Shown here: in pieces, positions 49,819 through 58,494 of the stretch
Position numbering within the stretch: the stretch's first letter is position 1
Layout: each line of letters opens with the position of its first letter
NCBI RefSeq assembly: GCF_000702305.1
Contig: NZ_JNLC01000014.1
Coordinates: forward strand, 310,001 to 374,000
DNA: 64,000 nucleotides
Direction of reading: 5' to 3'
Source of the DNA: Allobosea sp. 117
GTDB taxonomy: Bacteria > Pseudomonadota > Alphaproteobacteria > Rhizobiales > Xanthobacteraceae
The notes under the pieces: model-generated
Told to the model about the DNA's origin: nothing
What the model saw: only the letters and a program-made list of their open reading frames with translations
Databases searched by the model: none
Translations under genes and position numbers: made by a program

Positions 49819-51498
49819 TCACCCCTCGATCACGGCATCGTGGACGACCTGGCCGTCGACCAGCGTCATCAGGCATTTCAGGTCGCGCACCTCGTCCACC
49901 GGCGTCGTCAGCAGATCGCGCGATAGCACGGCGACATCCGCGGCGAAGCCCGGCGCCAGCGGCCCCTTCCATGTCTCGTCGAAGGTGAGCTGCGCCCCCG
50001 CCACGGTGAAGAGGCGGAGCGCGGTCGTCATGTCGAGCGACTGGTCGGGGCCGATCTGCCTGCCGGTGCGCCGCTCGCGGCGGGCCATGGTCACCCACAG
50101 GGTGAAGAAGGGATCGTAGGGAATGTTGTCGGTGGCAATGGCGACCGGCAATCCCATCTCGATCATGTGGCGGTGAGGCACGACGAGGTCGCCGCCATCC
50201 GGCTCGTCGAGATAGGCGTGGCCGCCTTTCCAGAGAAAATAGGTCGGGATCGTCGTGACGATTACGCCGAGTGCCTTCAGCGCGCGCAGGTCCGCCAACC
50301 GCGCCCGCGCCACGTGCTGGATCACCCAGCGGCGCCCAATCAGCGGATATTTCTCGTTTATCTCGGCAAGCACCGGCACGATCTCGTGGAGCTGGTCCGA
50401 CACGATGGTGTTCAGCCTGAGATCGTGTTCGGCGGCGAGGAAGCAGACCTCACGGAACTCGTCGGACGTGTAGGCCTGCTCGACGAAGCCGGACCATCCG
50501 GTGTTGGGAAGATCGGCGCGCGCGAGCTCGGCAACGATGGGATCACCGCCATAGGCGATGTGGACCCCGGAAATGCGCAGCCACGGATCGCCGAGCCCTT
50601 TGCCTCGGGCATAGGACAGCCAGTCCCGCATTATCCGCCGGGCCTCAGAAACGCCGGACCACGACGGACTTACGCACAGGCCCGTGCGCATGGTGAGGCC
50701 GCCCTCCTCCCACAGCCGGCGATAGACCGCGATGGTCTCCGGCGCCGAGCCATGGCCCTCATAGACACTGGTGGTGCCGCAGGCGTGATACAGCGCAATG
50801 GACCGCCTGAGCCCTTCCAGACGCTCGGAAAAGCCGAAGCGCGGCACGGCCTTGAGCATGTCGAACTCGACCGTCGGGCGCCCATTGTGCTCGACGATGG
50901 CGCCGGTCGGTTCGCCCGCATCGTCGCAGATGAAGTCCAGCCCGCGGCAGCGCGGGCAACTGTTCCGGGTCAGGCCATTCAATGCGATCGCATGGGTGTT
51001 CAGTGCCGTGTGGCCGGGCGGGACGCCCCAATTGCCGAACACGCCGGGGATGTAAACCGGGTTGCGCGGCGCGGCGCGGTCGAGCTCCTCGCGGGTTGGC
51101 ATGCGCCCCTCAGCGAGGTTCGCCACCGCATCGAAATAATGCGGCGGCTCGCCGACCGGCATGGTGACGATCCAGTCCCCCGGCGCGGCCTGCGCCGCTG
51201 CCGCCGAAATGCGGTCGAGGATCTCCGCGACCGACCCCGCTCCGGCGAGCGACAGGCGCTGATGCTTCAGCCCCTCGCGCTCCATATGCGCGTGGGTGTC
51301 GTTGAAGCCCGGCATCGCGAAGCGGCCATCGAGGTCGACGAGCTGCGTATCCGGCCCGGCCCAGGCCTCGACGACCTCGCGACCGCCGGTCGCGACGATC
51401 CGGCCGCCGCGGATAGCGATGGCCTGCACATGCGGGCGCGCGGCGTCGAAGGTAAGGATCGCGCCATTGTGCAGGATCAGATCGGCAGGGATAGCCAT
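49819..51498 (-). CDS. Amidohydrolase (YtcJ-like, amidohydrolase-3 type)
   Basis: A 559-aa metal-dependent hydrolase of the amidohydrolase superfamily. The metal motif HAH is at residues 69–71 (FNDTHAHMEREG), preceded by the standard beta-sandwich start LILHNGAILTFDAARP. A C-terminal GFAADVAVLSRDLL is typical. YtcJ-type enzymes hydrolyse amide, cyclic amide or related C–N bonds, but the substrate is not predictable. It begins 5 bp after the second permease gene and is the last gene of an eight-gene transporter operon. Confidence 0.88.
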   Translation of the reverse strand: MAIPADLILHNGAILTFDAARPHVQAIAIRGGRIVATGGREVVEAWAGPDTQLVDLDGRFAMPGFNDTHAHMEREGLKHQRLSLAGAGSVAEILDRISAAAAQAAPGDWIVTMPVGEPPHYFDAVANLAEGRMPTREELDRAAPRNPVYIPGVFGNWGVPPGHTALNTHAIALNGLTRNSCPRCRGLDFICDDAGEPTGAIVEHNGRPTVEFDMLKAVPRFGFSERLEGLRRSIALYHACGTTSVYEGHGSAPETIAVYRRLWEEGGLTMRTGLCVSPSWSGVSEARRIMRDWLSYARGKGLGDPWLRISGVHIAYGGDPIVAELARADLPNTGWSGFVEQAYTSDEFREVCFLAAEHDLRLNTIVSDQLHEIVPVLAEINEKYPLIGRRWVIQHVARARLADLRALKALGVIVTTIPTYFLWKGGHAYLDEPDGGDLVVPHRHMIEMGLPVAIATDNIPYDPFFTLWVTMARRERRTGRQIGPDQSLDMTTALRLFTVAGAQLTFDETWKGPLAPGFAADVAVLSRDLLTTPVDEVRDLKCLMTLVDGQVVHDAVIEG

Positions 51499-51503
51499 GG
51501 CGC

Positions 51504-52346
51504 TCAGTTCACGTACCAAGGGAAGAGCCGCCGCGTGAGCATCACGAACAGGCGGTCGAAGATGAAGCCGAGCGCGCCGAGCAGCATCAGCCCGATGAAC
51601 ATGATGTCGACCCGGAAGAGCTGATGGCCCATCGACATCATGTAGGCGACGCCGGAGGTCGCGCCGGAGAGCTCGGCGGCGACCAGGACGATCAGCGAGA
51701 TCGCCATGGCCTGCCGCAATCCGGCGAGGATCAGCGGCAATGCCGCCGGCAGCACCACGAGGAACATGGTGGCAATGCGCCCGGCACCGAGGCAGGCGGC
51801 CGAGCGCAGATAGACGATGTGCACGTCGCGCACGCCGATGAAGGTGGATATCCAAATCGGGAAGAAGGCGCCGGTGGCGACCAGTGACACCTTCGCGCCC
51901 TCGCCGATGCCGAACCAGAGCACCGAGAGCGGCACCAGCGCGATGACCGGCACGGAGCGGAACCCGTGCAGCAGGGGCTCGGTCAGATATTCGGCGATGC
52001 GCGAACGGGCGGTGAAGACGCCGGCCGCGATGCCGAGCACGGTGGCGATCAGGAAGCCGGTTCCGGCGCGCCGCAGGCTGGCGAGGATATTGGTCGGAAT
52101 CTCGCCCGACGTGACCATCGGCCAGAACGTGGCGAAGACGACCGAGGGCGTAGGAAACAGCACCTTGTTGATGCCGGGAAACAGCAGCGGCACGCTCTCC
52201 CAGAGCAGCAGGAAGACGGCGACGCCGCACAGGTTCAGCCCGGCGCGCAGCAGGATCAGCCGGCGGCGAGCGCTTCTGCGCGCATCGAGGAAGGCGGTCT
52301 CCATCTGGAGCCGGTGCGCGTTCTGGATGTCATCCGCCATCGTCAC
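51504..52346 (-). CDS. ABC transporter permease, cassette 2 (SsuC/TauC type)
   Basis: A 280-aa inner-membrane permease with about six helices. The EAA loop is present in RSAACLGAGRIATMFLVVLP (about residues 180–199), and FIGVRDV precedes it. It is closely related to the permease at 55570–56463 (shared FPIWISTFIGVRDV and a FPWY ending), so the two cassettes are duplicates. The start overlaps the ATPase gene by 4 nt. Confidence 0.93.
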   Translation of the reverse strand: MTMADDIQNAHRLQMETAFLDARRSARRRLILLRAGLNLCGVAVFLLLWESVPLLFPGINKVLFPTPSVVFATFWPMVTSGEIPTNILASLRRAGTGFLIATVLGIAAGVFTARSRIAEYLTEPLLHGFRSVPVIALVPLSVLWFGIGEGAKVSLVATGAFFPIWISTFIGVRDVHIVYLRSAACLGAGRIATMFLVVLPAALPLILAGLRQAMAISLIVLVAAELSGATSGVAYMMSMGHQLFRVDIMFIGLMLLGALGFIFDRLFVMLTRRLFPWYVN

Positions 52347-53092
52347 TCTCCGAGCGCCAGGCCGATATCGGCATAGAGCCTAGCGAACTCCGCGGAGGAG
52401 CGCTGGCGCGGATAGGGCAGATCGACGATGACAGATCGCTTCACGCTGCCCGGGTGCGGGCGCATGACCACGACGCGCTGGGCCAGGAAGGCAGCTTCGT
52501 CCACATTGTGGGTCACGAACACCACCGAAACGCCGGTCTGCTGCCAGAGGCGCACCAGATCGTCCTGAAGCGTCGCACGGGTGATGGCATCCACCGCCGC
52601 GAAGGGCTCGTCCATCAAGAGCACGCGCGGCTCGTTGACGAGGGCGCGGGCCACGGCGACGCGCTGACGCATGCCGCCCGAAAGCTCGTGCGGATAGCGG
52701 TCGATCGCGCGTTCGAGGCCGACCCGCGCCAGCGCCTCGCGGGCGCGCTCGCGCCGCTCGGCCTTGGCCATGCCACGCATACGCAGGCCGAACTCGACGT
52801 TCTGCCGCGCCGTCATCCAGCCGAACAGCGCGTATTCCTGGAAGACCACGCCGCGGTCCGGCCCCGGATCGCCCACCGGCGCGCCGGCAAAGCGCACGCT
52901 GCCCTCCGACGGCTTCATGAAGCCGGCGATGAGATGGAGCAGCGTGGTCTTGCCGCAGCCGGACGGCCCGATCAGGCAGACGAACTCGCCGGCCTCGATG
53001 TTCATCGAGACCTGCCACAGCGCCCAGTTCGCAAGCCCTTCGCGCGTCTCGAAGATCTGCGAGACGCCCTCGACCTCGATGAGACTGGCCAC
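52343..53092 (-). CDS. ABC transporter ATP-binding protein, cassette 2 (SsuB/TauB type)
   Basis: A 249-aa ATPase that powers import. Walker A GPSGCGKTT is at residues 42–50, the signature is LSGGMRQRVAVARAL, Walker B is VLLMDEPFAAVD and the switch His is in VTHNVDEA. It belongs to the nitrate/sulfonate/taurine group. It is coupled to the permease gene and sits 2 bp after the binding-protein gene. Confidence 0.95.
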   Translation of the reverse strand: MASLIEVEGVSQIFETREGLANWALWQVSMNIEAGEFVCLIGPSGCGKTTLLHLIAGFMKPSEGSVRFAGAPVGDPGPDRGVVFQEYALFGWMTARQNVEFGLRMRGMAKAERRERAREALARVGLERAIDRYPHELSGGMRQRVAVARALVNEPRVLLMDEPFAAVDAITRATLQDDLVRLWQQTGVSVVFVTHNVDEAAFLAQRVVVMRPHPGSVKRSVIVDLPYPRQRSSAEFARLYADIGLALGE

Positions 53093-53094
53093 GG

Positions 53095-54126
53095 TCAGAT
53101 CGTGACCCGGTCGGGCTTGGCTGCCTTCACCGGCCCTTCATAGATCAGGCCGCGCAGCAGGGCGCGCAGATCGCCTTCCGGGCGCTTGGCGAGACCGGCC
53201 GCGATCGCCCATTCCGCCTGCGCGACGAGATCGTCGAGGAAGCGCTGGTCGAAGCCGATCTTGAACTCGAAGACGCTGGTCGCCTCCGCGATCTCGCCGG
53301 CCGGCGCGCGCACACGTTCGGCGATCAGCTTCGGCCAGTCCTTGTCGGAGGCGATGCGCTCCTCGGCACCGAGCAGCGACTTCACCGCTGCATTGAGCAG
53401 GTCCGGCTTCTCCTTGATCACCTTCTCGGAGGTGAGCAGGAGCTGGTGGCTCTGGAAATACTTGCCCAGCCCCTCCTGGGTCATGATCAGCACGCCGTCG
53501 TTCGACTGCTTCTGGGCGACGATCGCCGCTTGCCCGGTCCAGGCGAAGCCGTCGACATCGCCGCGCACCGTCGCCACCGTCATATCGTTGGGCGAGAGGT
53601 CGACCACCGTCACGTCCTTGATGGTGAGGCCGGCCATCTCGAGATATTTGGCCAGCATGTACTGGCCGCTGGTGCCGACCCGCGTGGCGATCTTCTTGCC
53701 CTTCAGGCTCGCCGGCACGTTGGGGTCGATGCCGCTGGTCTTGCTGACAACGATCTTCATGTCGCGCGAATAGCGGCTGTAATTGACCAGGACGATCGGC
53801 TTCAGGCCCTGCAGCGCCGCGAAGATGAAGGGAGTATCGGTAGAGGTGGAGAAAAACGCCGAACCGGCGAGCAGCGCCTGCATCGACTCGCGGCCGGTGG
53901 GGAAGTCGACGACGTTCAGATTGACGCCGTTCTGCTTCCAGGTGCCCAGCGCCTCGGCGACGAAGGTCAGCGCCCAGGTGTAGCCGGTGCTGCCATAGGC
54001 GAGGGTCGCGTCGATCCCGGCGGCGCGTGCGCCACCCCACGGATACATTGATGCGAGGGTTCCCGCCGCTCCGAGCTGAAGGAGAGCGCGGCGGCTGAGC
54101 GACGGGAACGCGGGCAGTTCGGACAT
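53095..54126 (-). CDS. ABC transporter substrate-binding protein, cassette 2 (NMT1/SsuA-like)
   Basis: A 343-aa exported receptor from ATG 54126 (GGAGGGACCC upstream). It has a Tat-like signal SRRALLQLGAAGTLAS. The NMT1 fold includes AEALGTWKQNGVNLNVVDF, TDTPFIFAALQGLKPIVLV and ATRVGTSGQYMLAKYLEMAG. Members of this fold bind sulfonates, taurine, pyrimidine precursors or hydantoins, and the ligand is not predictable here. It resembles the receptor at 57296–58303 along its length, including a shared PDRVT ending. Confidence 0.9.
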   Translation of the reverse strand: MSELPAFPSLSRRALLQLGAAGTLASMYPWGGARAAGIDATLAYGSTGYTWALTFVAEALGTWKQNGVNLNVVDFPTGRESMQALLAGSAFFSTSTDTPFIFAALQGLKPIVLVNYSRYSRDMKIVVSKTSGIDPNVPASLKGKKIATRVGTSGQYMLAKYLEMAGLTIKDVTVVDLSPNDMTVATVRGDVDGFAWTGQAAIVAQKQSNDGVLIMTQEGLGKYFQSHQLLLTSEKVIKEKPDLLNAAVKSLLGAEERIASDKDWPKLIAERVRAPAGEIAEATSVFEFKIGFDQRFLDDLVAQAEWAIAAGLAKRPEGDLRALLRGLIYEGPVKAAKPDRVTI

Positions 54127-54166
54127 GGGTCCCTCCATCTCGATTATCCAGTTTAATGGTAGATTA

Positions 54167-55573
54167 CTACGTCGACGGAGCCGACGCGGCAAACGAGCCA
54201 AGGGTTGCGGCGATCTCCTTCGCCACTACCGTGCATTGGTTTCGGCCATTGGGCGCCGGCGTCACTTCCCAGAAGCGGCCACGGGTCGGCGGGCCGACGA
54301 GGTAGAGGCCGGCCTGGGGCTGACCGCTTGCGTCGGCGAGGCGATGCCGAAGATCGCAGTCGAGCCCGAGGCCGAACGGGCCGGGCCGGGCAAGGCCGGT
54401 CTCCAGCAGGTCTCCCACCAGCCCTGCGCGATTGCGGGCAAGGTTCTCGTCGGGACCGGTGCAGTTGAGGACCCAGTCGGCGTCGAGCGTCTCCAGCGCG
54501 ATACCCGATGCTCCGTTGCGCTGGACAAGGAGCGCATAGGCTTCCGACACCTGCTCGCCGGCGCGCACGCGCCCGGTCATCACCTCGATCCGCCCTTCGG
54601 CGCGCAGCCGCTCCAGAAAGTCGGCCACGTCCGGCGCGAGCCGGTGGCGGTGGACGAACCACAGCGAGCGCAGGTGGCGCAGGAAGCGCCCCTTCTCGAC
54701 ATCCGACAGCCCTTGCCAGATTTCGGCAGCTCTCACGCGGAAACTGTCGACCACGGCCTGCCAGGGAATGCCCTGCCCGGCACGCCGCGCGACGGCCGCG
54801 CGCAGCCCCGCGAGCATGCCGCGCGCGGTGTCGAGCGGCACGTCGTCGACGGGATCGCAGTCACTCGCCGGCACATCGACCAACGGCAGCCGCCCCTGGC
54901 GCGAGACCAAGCGGATGCGGCGCGCCTTGCCGCGATGGACGAGATCGAGCACCGCGTCCACGGCGGTCGCGCCGGTGCCGACGACGATGACGTCGTCGTC
55001 CGGGCCGATCGAATCGAGCGCCCCCGGCCTCCATATGTCGGCGATCAGCCGGGGAGCCGGCATCAGCCCCCGGATCTGGGCCGGCGGCGGATTGCCGAGG
55101 CACAGCACGACCGTCGCCGCCTCGATCGCTCGCCCCGAAGCGGTGCGCACGACATGGTTCCCGGACTGGCGCTCCACCGCCAGCGCGGCGTCGCGGAGCA
55201 GGGTCAGCCGCCCGGTGGCGTGCACGGCATCGAGCTGTGCGCAGAGATAGTCGCCATAGAGGCGGCGCGGCACGAAGCCGTCGCTATAGTCCGGGCCGAT
55301 ATGATGCCCGGTCTGCGCAAGCCAGCTCGCAAAGCCGGAGGGGTCGTCCTCGCTGCGGCCGCCCATCTTGTCGGCGGGAACGTTCAGGCGGTGCCAGTCG
55401 GCCGTTGCGGAGTAGGCGACGCCTCGACCGAACTGCCCGTCCCGGTCGATCAGCACGATCTCGCGGATGGCAGGGAGCTCCGCCAGATACACGCTCATCC
55501 ATGTGCCGTTGGAGCCGCCGCCGATGACGACCGCGCGACCCGCCGCGCCGTTTCCTTCAGCTTCGGCGCTCAT
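54167..55573 (-). CDS. FAD/NAD(P)-binding oxidoreductase (NAD_binding_9 type)
   Basis: A 468-aa flavoprotein-like enzyme. The first Rossmann motif AVVIGGGSNGTW is at residues 14–25, a second nucleotide-binding motif is DVIVVGTGATAVDAVL around residue 193, and a C-terminal GLYLVGPPTRGRFWEVT closes the FAD site. The segment RLNVPADKMGG is typical of the HI0933-distant family that includes N-hydroxylating or uncharacterised oxidoreductases. It overlaps the upstream permease gene by 4 nt (ATGA), so it is firmly inside the transport operon. It may oxidise the imported compound. No closer assignment is possible. Confidence 0.8.
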   Translation of the reverse strand: MSAEAEGNGAAGRAVVIGGGSNGTWMSVYLAELPAIREIVLIDRDGQFGRGVAYSATADWHRLNVPADKMGGRSEDDPSGFASWLAQTGHHIGPDYSDGFVPRRLYGDYLCAQLDAVHATGRLTLLRDAALAVERQSGNHVVRTASGRAIEAATVVLCLGNPPPAQIRGLMPAPRLIADIWRPGALDSIGPDDDVIVVGTGATAVDAVLDLVHRGKARRIRLVSRQGRLPLVDVPASDCDPVDDVPLDTARGMLAGLRAAVARRAGQGIPWQAVVDSFRVRAAEIWQGLSDVEKGRFLRHLRSLWFVHRHRLAPDVADFLERLRAEGRIEVMTGRVRAGEQVSEAYALLVQRNGASGIALETLDADWVLNCTGPDENLARNRAGLVGDLLETGLARPGPFGLGLDCDLRHRLADASGQPQAGLYLVGPPTRGRFWEVTPAPNGRNQCTVVAKEIAATLGSFAASAPST

Positions 55574-56463
55574 CCGTTGCGCTCCGACCGGTACCAGGGG
55601 AAGACCCTCTGCAGCAGGGCCGCGAAGGCGGCATCCGCGAGGAAGCCGAGGGCGCCGAGCGCAAGCAGCCCGACAAACATCATGTCGATGCGGAAGACGA
55701 GGTGCGAGAAGGAGATGAGGTAGCCGAGCCCGCTGCTGGCGCCGACCAGTTCGGCGGCCACGACGATCACGAAGGCCACCGCCGTCGCATGGCGCAGCCC
55801 GGCGAAGACGAAGGGCAGCGCCGCTGGCAGCACGACGCGGAACATGATGTTCAGCGGGCTTGCGCCGAGGCTGAGCGCCGACTGCACGTAAAGCTTCGGC
55901 ACGTCGCGCACGCCGATGAAGGTGCTGATCCACACCGGGAAGAAGGTGCCCCACGAGATCAACGCGACCTTCGGGGTCTCGCCAAGGCCGAACCAGACGA
56001 TGGCGAGGGGCACGAAGGCGATGGCGGGGATCGAGCGCAGCCCGTGCAGTACCGGGTCGGACAGGCTCTGTGCCATGGCCAGCCGGCCGGTGAGGAGGCC
56101 GACCAGTATGCCGGCAGTCGAGCCGATCACGAAGCCGGCGGCGACCCGCTTCAGGCTCGACCAGGCGTGGGCGGCGAGCGAGCCGTCCGTCATCATGCCG
56201 ACCAGGGTCATCACCACCCCGGACGGTGGGGGGAACATCTGGGTGTTCACGCCCGGCACCAGGCGGGGAAGCGCCTCCCACACCGCCAGGAAGATCAGCA
56301 CGCCGACGAGGTTCAGCAGCAGCCCGCGGCGCAACCGGCGGCGGCGGCCGGCGGCGATGTCCCGCCGGAAGCGGTTCTCGATCTCGAGCTTCTCGTCCTC
56401 GGTGAGCGCGGCGTCGGCCGCGGCGGGGATCGGTGGAGCTGTCAGCCGGGCCTCCATCGTCAC
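55570..56463 (-). CDS. ABC transporter permease, cassette 1 (SsuC/TauC type)
   Basis: A 297-aa permease with about six helices and a cytosolic N-terminal extension rich in charged residues (ENRFRRDIAAGRRRR). The EAA loop is SALSLGASPLNIMFRVVLP, preceded by WISTFIGVRDVPK. It is paralogous to the permease at 51504–52346. It overlaps both the ATPase gene (4 nt) and the flavoprotein gene (4 nt). Confidence 0.93.
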   Translation of the reverse strand: MTMEARLTAPPIPAAADAALTEDEKLEIENRFRRDIAAGRRRRLRRGLLLNLVGVLIFLAVWEALPRLVPGVNTQMFPPPSGVVMTLVGMMTDGSLAAHAWSSLKRVAAGFVIGSTAGILVGLLTGRLAMAQSLSDPVLHGLRSIPAIAFVPLAIVWFGLGETPKVALISWGTFFPVWISTFIGVRDVPKLYVQSALSLGASPLNIMFRVVLPAALPFVFAGLRHATAVAFVIVVAAELVGASSGLGYLISFSHLVFRIDMMFVGLLALGALGFLADAAFAALLQRVFPWYRSERNG

Positions 56464-57293
56464 GACCCCTGCCGGAGGAAGGCCTCGTTGACCTCCGCAT
56501 AGAGCGCGCCGAACGCGCCCTCGCCGCGATCACGCGGGCGGGGAAGCGGGTTCTCGACGATGCGCTGGATGCGGCCGGGGCGCGAGGCCATGACGACGAT
56601 GCGGTCGCCGAGGAACACCGCCTCCTCGATGTTGTGGGTGATGAAGAAGACCGTGAGACCGATTTCCTGCCAGATCCGCAGCAGCTCGGTCTGGAGCGTC
56701 ACGCGCGTCAGCGCGTCGACCGCCGCGAACGGCTCGTCCATCAGCAGGATGCGCGGGTGGTTCACCAATGCGCGGGCTACCGCGACGCGCTGGCGCATGC
56801 CGCCGGACAGCTCGAAGGGATAGCGGTCGGCGGCGCCGAGCAGCCCGACCATGTCGAGGCTGGCGCGGGCACGCTCGCGCCGCTCGGCTTTGGCGACGCC
56901 ACGCATCTGCAGGCCGAACTCGACGTTGCGCTGCGCCGTCAGCCAGGGGAACAAGGCGTATTCCTGGAACACCACCCCCTGGTCCGGCCCGGGACCGGCG
57001 ATCGGACGTCCGTCGAACAGCACGCTACCGCGCGTTGGCGCCGTGAAGCCGGCGATCATGTTGAGCAGGGTGGTCTTGCCACAGCCGCTTGGCCCAATGG
57101 CGCAGAGAAACTCACCGGGCCGGATATCCAGCGAGACATTGAGCAGCGCCCAGCTCGGCTCGCCGTCCGTCGAGGCGTAGAGTTTCGAGACGCCCTCGAC
57201 GACGACGCTTCCCGCTGCCGTCGTGACGGGGGTTCCGGCCGGCACGGCATCTGCCGTGCGGCCAGCGCGAGGGTTCAAGACACCCGGCACCAT
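56460..57293 (-). CDS. ABC transporter ATP-binding protein, cassette 1 (SsuB/TauB type)
   Basis: A 277-aa ATPase with a roughly 30-residue N-terminal extension before the nucleotide-binding domain (VVVEGVSKLYAS). Walker A is IGPSGCGKTTLLN, the signature LSGGMRQRVAVARAL and Walker B ILLMDEPFAAVD. ATG 57293 overlaps nothing and lies 2 bp after the receptor stop. Upstream in-frame sequence to 57413 is an antisense artefact. It is paralogous to the ATPase at 52343–53092. Confidence 0.94.
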   Translation of the reverse strand: MVPGVLNPRAGRTADAVPAGTPVTTAAGSVVVEGVSKLYASTDGEPSWALLNVSLDIRPGEFLCAIGPSGCGKTTLLNMIAGFTAPTRGSVLFDGRPIAGPGPDQGVVFQEYALFPWLTAQRNVEFGLQMRGVAKAERRERARASLDMVGLLGAADRYPFELSGGMRQRVAVARALVNHPRILLMDEPFAAVDALTRVTLQTELLRIWQEIGLTVFFITHNIEEAVFLGDRIVVMASRPGRIQRIVENPLPRPRDRGEGAFGALYAEVNEAFLRQGS

Positions 57294-57295
57294 CG

Positions 57296-58303
57296 TCAGA
57301 GCGTGACGCGATCCGGCCGCAGCTTGCGCATCGCATCGGGGTAGATGAGGCCGGCGAACAGCGCGCGGAGATCGCCGCTGTAGGGCTGCGCTATCTTCTG
57401 CGCGATCGCCCACTCGGCCTCGGCCACCATGACATCGACGATGTTGGAGCTGAGCCGCACATCGATGTCGATCAGGTCGATGCCCTTCTGCGTGTCCTCC
57501 TCGGAGGTCGCGGTGCGGGCCGCCACGATGCTGCGGGCCTTGGCCGGGTTCTCCTTGATGAAGGCTTCAGCATCGAACAGCGTCTTCACCGCCGCCTCGA
57601 CGAGCTGCGGCGATTTCTCGACGGTGTCCTGATTGGCGACGAAGATCAGGTGCGAGCGCCAGATCTTCTCGATGCCCTCGCGGTCGAGAATGACGATGTC
57701 GTCACCGGCCTGCCGCTGGGCGGCGACGGCGGACAGCCAGTCCCATGCGAAGGCCGCGACGTCGCCCTTCACGACGCTCGCCACCATCTCGGGACCGGCC
57801 ATGTTCACGACCTCGACGTCGGCCAGCGTCATGCCGTGCAGCTTCAGCCACTGGTTCAAGAAGAAATGGCCGCTCGAGCCGATGCGCGTCGCAACCTTCT
57901 TACCCTTGAGATCGGCGGGCTTGGTCACGCCGGCCTTCTTGCTGGCGGCCACCAGCATCTCCTTCGCCGAGCGGCTGAAGTCGGCAACGATGCGCGGCTT
58001 TAGCCCGCGCATGGCGGCGAGCAGGGTCGGGCTCTGGGTGGTGGTGCAGAACTGGGCGCTGCCGCTCAGCACCGCGTCGAGCGCAAGGCGCCCGGCGGTG
58101 AACTTGGCGACGCTGACGTCGAGCCCGTTCGGCGCCCACAGCTTGGCGCCATCGGCGACATAGACGACGGTCCAGCCATGCCCCTCGCTCTCGGCGACGG
58201 TGACGGCGGCCTGCGCCTGAGCGCCCTGGCCGGAAAGCGAAACGAGGGGCGCGGCAAGCCCGGTTCCGATGGCGCCCTGAACGAATGTGCGTCTCGTCAG
58301 CAT
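57296..58303 (-). CDS. ABC transporter substrate-binding protein, cassette 1 (NMT1/SsuA-like)
   Basis: A 335-aa exported receptor with a Tat-like signal (LTRRTFVQGAIGTGL) cut near GAQAQA. The mature fold includes TQSPTLLAAMRGLKPRIV, ATRIGSSGHFFLNQWL and GDVAAFAWDWLSAV. It is a paralogue of the cassette 2 receptor at clearly lower identity, so the two may bind different ligands. It is the first gene of the eight-gene operon. Paired TGGCATGC/TGTATGCCA sites lie about 82–114 bp upstream, candidate operators of the adjacent GntR regulator. Confidence 0.9.
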   Translation of the reverse strand: MLTRRTFVQGAIGTGLAAPLVSLSGQGAQAQAAVTVAESEGHGWTVVYVADGAKLWAPNGLDVSVAKFTAGRLALDAVLSGSAQFCTTTQSPTLLAAMRGLKPRIVADFSRSAKEMLVAASKKAGVTKPADLKGKKVATRIGSSGHFFLNQWLKLHGMTLADVEVVNMAGPEMVASVVKGDVAAFAWDWLSAVAAQRQAGDDIVILDREGIEKIWRSHLIFVANQDTVEKSPQLVEAAVKTLFDAEAFIKENPAKARSIVAARTATSEEDTQKGIDLIDIDVRLSSNIVDVMVAEAEWAIAQKIAQPYSGDLRALFAGLIYPDAMRKLRPDRVTL

Positions 58304-58384
58304 AAAAGGCTCCTGTCGGCTCGCCAGTTGCTATGACGGTCCGGTAAAAATTCTAGCTGCCCGGCCGGAAATTCGCTTCCACAC

Positions 58385-58417
58385 TGGCATGCTGTTCTTT
58401 TATTTTTGTATGCCAGA
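58385..58417. promoter_or_regulatory. Candidate paired GntR operator before the transport operon
   Basis: TGGCATGC (58385–58392) and TTTGTATGCCAGA (58405–58417) are spaced about two helical turns apart. They share the TGGYATRC/GTATGCCA core with the pair at 59305–59336 on the far side of gntR. Confidence 0.5.
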
Positions 58418-58494
58418 TCTATAGCATCGCCCTACCGCAGGGTCAAACCCGGTTTCTTCGGTGTGCATGCCCAATTTTGCGGCAGCAGGGCAGG

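Noticed and set aside
54127-54166. GTAG-ATTA-CTAC inverted repeat before the second receptor gene
   Set aside because: Arms of only 4 bp in a 40-bp gap; too short to distinguish from chance.
51504-58303. Naming the ABC cassettes as sulfonate or taurine transporters (SsuABC/TauABC)
   Set aside because: The fold is shared by transporters of sulfonates, pyrimidine precursors, hydantoins and others, and no sulfonate monooxygenase gene is near.
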